A stretch of 64,000 nucleotides of DNA, from contig NZ_JODC01000009.1 in the NCBI RefSeq assembly GCF_000720765.1, positions 372,001 through 436,000 of the forward strand, written 5' to 3'. Below the pieces are notes generated by a model that saw nothing but the letters and a program-made list of their open reading frames with translations, made no database searches and was not told the DNA's origin. How positions within the stretch are numbered: the first letter of the stretch is position 1; each line of letters opens with the position of its first letter. The position numbers and the translations under genes are program-made. This document shows, in pieces, positions 59,810 to 64,000 of the stretch. The DNA is from Streptomyces sp. NRRL S-646 (lineage in GTDB: Bacteria; Actinomycetota; Actinomycetes; Streptomycetales; Streptomycetaceae).

Positions 59810-60017
59810 CGTGCCTCCTGCCCGGTCGGGGGTCCCGCCGGCGGACGGCGGGGGGTCGACGGAGGGGAGTACGGATGAGGTTCCGGCTCAGAACCTTTTG
59901 GTTTGGTAAAAACCGGCGGGTGTGAGGCAGGTAACGGCCGGTGGACCCCGTGCGGTTGACGCAATGTTGACCATTCCACGGGAGAGACAAGGCAAACACC
60001 GGACCTAAATTCGCCCC

Positions 60018-60701
60018 ATGCCCCCACAGCCCCGGAAAGCCCCGACCGCCCTTCCCGTCCTCCCCTACCGCAAGCCCACCAAGGGCCGCGACTACTGGGT
60101 CATCGACGATGTCCTGCCCGACGTGGACGCCGTACGGGAACGCTGTCTCGCCAAGGACGACTGGGTCGAGGGATACCCGTACACCTCGGAGACCTGGCCG
60201 GGTCTGCGCACCATGCCGGGCCTTGAGCCCGCCGAACTCGCCCGCGTCGAGCGCCTGGTGAAGAAGGCGACCGGCGCGAAGGAACTGTGGGTGCAGGAGG
60301 CCCCGGGCGGCGGCACCCTCAACCACAACTGCATCCAGGTCGTCGGCGAGGGCGAGAGCGAGCCGCGCCCGCACACCGACTCCCGTGCCCTGTGCCGCTA
60401 TGCGGCGGTGCTGTACCTCAACCCCGGCGTCGGCAAGGACTGCGGAACCGCCTTCTACCGCCAGTCCCTGCCCGGCGGCCGGCTCGGCGGCAACGTCGTG
60501 CAGGCCCCGCACAACAACCTCGTCGAGGCCCTCGGGACCCGGTTCGTCCCGGGGGACCACTTCGAGGAGGACGTGCGGGTCCCGCACAAGTACAACCGCC
60601 TGCTCCTCTACAACGCCAACCTGGTGCACAGCGCGACGGGATACTCCGGCAGGACGCTGGAGGAGAAGCGCATGACGGCGGTGTTCTTCTGGATGGCGTG
60701 A
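60018..60701 (+). CDS. DUF6445-like, 2-oxoglutarate/Fe(II) oxygenase-type protein
   Basis: 227 residues. The jelly-roll iron site is suggested by EPRPHTDSRALCRYAAVLYLNP (His-x-Asp) and by the distal His in LLLYNANLVHSATGY, with a basic residue at SGRTLEEKRMTAVFFW to bind 2-oxoglutarate. This matches the DUF6445 group. Substrate unknown. TAAATT ends six bases before ATG 60018 and there is no ribosome site, so a leaderless mRNA is likely. Its 3' end faces the DUF6479-like gene 12 bp away. Confidence 0.75.
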   Translation: MPPQPRKAPTALPVLPYRKPTKGRDYWVIDDVLPDVDAVRERCLAKDDWVEGYPYTSETWPGLRTMPGLEPAELARVERLVKKATGAKELWVQEAPGGGTLNHNCIQVVGEGESEPRPHTDSRALCRYAAVLYLNPGVGKDCGTAFYRQSLPGGRLGGNVVQAPHNNLVEALGTRFVPGDHFEEDVRVPHKYNRLLLYNANLVHSATGYSGRTLEEKRMTAVFFWMA

Positions 60702-60713
60702 GCCCCCGGGACG

Positions 60714-61082
60714 TCAGAGGCGTCCCAGGCCGCCGCCTCCGAAGGAGCCGCTGGAGCCGGGCAGCCAGCGCCGGCGGTGCTGGTCCTTCCCTGTCTTCGT
60801 TCCGGATGGATGGAGCTCGTAGGGCATGAGCCGTTCCTTGCCCTCCGCGTGCGGCACCTCGTCGGGTTCCCGCATCTCGCGCATCTCCCAGACGGGTCCG
60901 CCGTCGGGGATGTGGGGCTGTTCGTCCGGGTTGGGCCGCGGCAGTTCGCGGTCCCGGACCCTCATGCCGAACTGCACGGCCCAGATCAGTGCACCAGCGA
61001 TGATCAGGCCACCGACAAAGGCGGCGATCACGTTGAGTACCTCACTCGACGTGGCCGCAACAACAAACGTCGCAGTACTCAT
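60714..61082 (-). CDS. Small membrane protein (DUF6479-like)
   Basis: 122 residues: one membrane helix near the N-terminus (SSEVLNVIAAFVGGLIIAGALIWAVQFG) followed by a hydrophilic tail rich in Pro, Glu, Arg and Gly (RDRELPRPNPDEQPHIPDGGP, GSSGSFGGGGLGRL). This is the DUF6479 layout seen throughout Streptomyces; function unknown. Divergent from the GrpB-like gene, 87 bp apart. Confidence 0.72.
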   Translation of the reverse strand: MSTATFVVAATSSEVLNVIAAFVGGLIIAGALIWAVQFGMRVRDRELPRPNPDEQPHIPDGGPVWEMREMREPDEVPHAEGKERLMPYELHPSGTKTGKDQHRRRWLPGSSGSFGGGGLGRL

Positions 61083-61169
61083 GCCTCAATTATCGCCGAA
61101 AGGGGGCGATTGCGGAGTGTTCGGTATTTCCGCAGGTCACGGCCCTCCTCAGACGGCACGCAGGTGCGC

Positions 61170-61726
61170 ATGACACGCGTGGTCGACTACGACCCCGACT
61201 GGCCCCGCCGGGCCGCCACCGCGACGGACGCCCTCCGTGCGGCGGCCCCCGGGCTGTTCGTCGAGCTGGAGCACATCGGCTCCACCGCCGTCCGGGGGCT
61301 GGCAGCCAAGCCCGTCATCGATCTCATGGCCGCCGTACCGGACCTCGCCGACGTCGGCCCCCACGAGCCGGCGCTCGCCGCCCTCGGCTTCCGCCCCCAC
61401 GACAACGGAATGACCGACCGGCTCCTGTACGTCCGCGCCGACGCAGGCGTCCGCAGCCACATCCTGCACGTGGTGACCGAGGACAGCTGGCCCACCCGCA
61501 ACCAGCGCATCCTTCGGGACTACCTGCGCGCCCACCCCGAGGAGGCGGCCCGGTACGCCGCACTCAAACGGGCCCTCGTCGCAGCCGGCACCCCGGCCCG
61601 GGACTACTCGCGTGCGAAAACGGCGCTCGTGCAGGAGCTGACCGACCGGGCCCGAGCGGAACGCGGCCTGCCCTCCGTGTCTGTGTGGGAGAAGGGGCCC
61701 GCTGCTGGTCCCGGTCCCGCTCCCGG

Positions 61727-61751
<25 letters not shown>
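61170..61751 (+). CDS. GrpB/UPF0157 nucleotidyltransferase-fold protein
   Basis: 193 residues. The family phrase [21 protein letters not shown] (about 29-49) gives the nucleotidyltransferase-like G-S and D-x-x active site, followed by [12 protein letters not shown] and the helix [27 protein letters not shown] in part. A Pro/Gly tail ([14 protein letters not shown]) is atypical and lies over the 25-bp overlap with the convergent PstB gene. ATG 61170 is used; GTG 61164 two codons earlier is possible. The substrate of GrpB-like proteins is unknown. Confidence 0.82.
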
Positions 61752-62577
<826 letters not shown>

Positions 62578-62581
<4 letters not shown>

Positions 62582-63468
62582 AGCAGGTTGGGCAGGAGTT
62601 CGGTGGTGCGGGTGGCGACCTGGAGGCCCAGGACCGCGACGACCGGCGCGAAGACGATCCAGGTCTGGTGGCGGCCCCACCGGTGCCAGGCCCACACGGC
62701 GGCGACCGCGGCGAGCAGCAGCGCCTGCAGCCACATCACCAACGGCCACGGCACCCCGGAGGGGCGGGCCAGCGGCTCCTCGGAGCCGGGCAGCGTGCCG
62801 GAGCGGATGACGGCCGCCGGGGTCTGGAACGGCGCGGAGACCAGGTCGGCGTCGACGCGCAGGACGCCGGCCGGCATGTAGCGGGGCCCGGTGGCGGTGA
62901 CCAGGACCAGCCGGCCCTTGCCGGCGGCCACGGGGGCGGGGGCGGGGGAACCGGCCCGACGTATGTCGAGGACCTGGTACGTCGACCTGCCCTGCCCGGT
63001 GATCACGGTGAACCTGTCGCCCTCGGTGAGCGCGCCGAGCTTCCCGAAGGGGCCGCCGTAGGCCGCGGCACGGCCCATCAGCACGCTGGTGCCCGCCTGG
63101 CCGGGCATCGGGGTGTCCCGGCGGTGGCCCGGACCGTCGGTCAGCACCGAGGAGTCGGTGCCCTCCAGGACCACCTGGGTCATCCCCAGCCTGGGGACGT
63201 CCACGACGGCGACCGGGGTGCCCGGCGCGAGCAGCCGGCCCTGCTGGTCGGCCTGCGCCACCGGCGCGGTGCCCAGGGCGAGTTGGCTGCGCAGTTCGTC
63301 GAACGCGGCGTGCTGCGCGGAGTGTTCCTGGACGCCGCTGATGAGCAGCAGCTGTGCGGTGACGCCGAGCAGCAGCGCGGCCAGGCTCAGCAGGCCGCCC
63401 CGGGCGAGGTGGCGGACCACGGTGACGCTCCGGACGCGCGTGAGCGTGAGGGGTGGGGCGAGTGTCAC
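62578..63468 (-). CDS. Sortase-fold membrane protein lacking catalytic Cys and His (pseudosortase)
   Basis: 296 residues. N-terminal helix ([23 protein letters not shown]), an extracytoplasmic sortase-like barrel (about 70-215: [70 protein letters not shown]) and two C-terminal helices. In active sortases the strand after the first Gly reads GH and a later strand TLTTC; here these are MGR (about 134) and LVLVTATG (about 182-189), so both catalytic residues are missing. It is probably a structural or binding pseudoenzyme. AAAGGAGG stands nine bases before GTG 63468. Coupled by GTGA to pstB. Confidence 0.8.
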
Positions 63469-63497
63469 GGCGGCCCGCCTCCTTTGCTTGCGGTAGG

Positions 63498-63533
63498 GGG
63501 CTGCCGGGGAGTAGGGGCCCTCCCCGGCAGCCC
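63498..63533 (-). terminator. Hairpin after the Ig-like protein gene
   Basis: Perfect 14-bp stem GGGCTGCCGGGGAG/CTCCCCGGCAGCCC with an 8-nt loop between the Ig-like and the pseudosortase genes on the same strand. It would reduce but not necessarily abolish read-through, giving more surface protein than transporter parts. Confidence 0.8.
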
Positions 63534-63546
63534 GGTGGGAGATGGA

Positions 63547-64000
63547 TCAGGTGGACCTGATGGTGAAGTTCGCGCCGGTCTTGGCGTTCACCGTCGAGGA
63601 GCCCGTGTAGGTGGCGTGCAGGGTGTGCCTGCCGCGGCTCAGCTTCGGGAGGGTGATGGTCACCTTGCCGCCGCTCAGGGTGCCGGTGGCGATCACCCTG
63701 GTGCCGTCGTAGATCTTCACCGTGCCGGTCGGGGTGGTGCCGGTCGCGGTGACCTTCACGATGACCTTGGCGTGCGCGGTGTGGCTGACCGTGGTCGGCG
63801 CGGTGGTGCTGACGGACGCGGTCGCCTTGGTGACCTTGAGAGTGGCGGTGGCCGAGGACGCGTACAGCTTGGCGGCGCCCGCGTAGGAGACGCTCAGCGT
63901 GTGCGTGGCGACCTTGAGGTGGTTCGACAGGGCGACGGTGACCTTGCCGGAGGCGTCCAGGGTGCCGGTGCCGAGGACCGTGGCGCCCTCCTTCACGGTG
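63547..64000 (-). CDS. Secreted Ig-like repeat protein (5' truncated by window)
   Basis: At least 150 codons, still open at the window edge. It consists of bacterial Ig-like (Big_3-type) repeats of about 80-85 residues: [31 protein letters not shown] and a second unit [44 protein letters not shown], in part, separated by [16 protein letters not shown]. Lys/Thr-rich and lacking Cys. The end has no wall-anchor motif. Upstream of the pseudosortase and pstB on the same strand, it may be the surface or substrate-binding component of that locus; in some Streptomyces such repeats are fused to PstS-like proteins (recall, not checked). Confidence 0.75.
   Translation of the reverse strand, partial: TVKEGATVLGTGTLDASGKVTVALSNHLKVATHTLSVSYAGAAKLYASSATATLKVTKATASVSTTAPTTVSHTAHAKVIVKVTATGTTPTGTVKIYDGTRVIATGTLSGGKVTITLPKLSRGRHTLHATYTGSSTVNAKTGANFTIRST

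Overview
The window is high-GC actinobacterial DNA with dense, short-spaced genes, many GTG and TTG starts, GC-rich perfect hairpins as terminators, mycothiol-type and lipoprotein families, a snapalysin/LysR pair and a parS site. All of this points to a Streptomyces chromosome. From recalled synteny (not checked by search), the order bkd E2, D-Ala-D-Ala carboxypeptidase, GntR/MFS, acyl-CoA dehydrogenase, aspS, metG, second thrS resembles the conserved, origin-proximal core arm of Streptomyces; the parS site at 19681-19700 fits that.

Layout. 1-12.7 kb: 3' end of a branched-chain 2-oxoacid dehydrogenase E2, a methyltransferase, a secreted carboxypeptidase, a coupled GntR-MFS pair, a two-domain lipoprotein, a mycothiol-dependent-isomerase-like protein, a nitrilase-fold amidohydrolase, a GlxA regulator coupled to a LURP-one protein, a cupin, an RTX-type secreted protein and an M18 aminopeptidase. 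12.8-21.5 kb: acyl-CoA dehydrogenase, SseB-like protein, pirin, AI-2E-type membrane protein, PAS/GAF/SpoIIE phosphatase, parS and aspS. 21.6-28.7 kb is accessory: FG-GAP protein, a pectate lyase relic, a broken HD/HSP90-type ATPase with its membrane-protein partner, and an AAA/DUF234 ATPase. 28.8-38.9 kb: metG, VWA protein, LysR-snapalysin, EEP phosphatase, hydrolase/MocR pair, membrane proteins. 39.1-42.4 kb: a translationally coupled WXG100-like (type VII substrate) operon and a gene that has absorbed a dispersed repeat. 42.5-52.5 kb: M20 amidohydrolase, NPP1 toxin-like protein, nSTAND-WD40 protein, aerolysin-like secreted protein, and an HTH-TPR regulator divergent from a tiny secreted peptide. 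52.5-64 kb: a truncated threonyl-tRNA synthetase with its own attenuator, nucleoside hydrolase, a B12-riboswitch-controlled cobalt permease opposite an ArsR regulator, an LAETG surface protein, DUF4142, a 2OG-oxygenase-like protein, GrpB-like protein, and an operon of Ig-like protein, sortase-like pseudoenzyme and PstB.

Most notable are: (1) an 18-codon leader peptide with three consecutive Thr codons followed by a 14-bp terminator in front of the editing-less ThrRS paralogue, with a hand-foldable antiterminator; (2) an HTH-TPR receptor-like regulator divergent from a 50-residue exported peptide, resembling RRNPP peptide signalling; (3) a sortase-fold protein lacking both the catalytic Cys and His; (4) a decayed HD/HSP90 module beside a pectate lyase relic. 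No rRNA, tRNA, CRISPR array, insertion sequence or prophage was seen. Residue positions and foldings are by eye.
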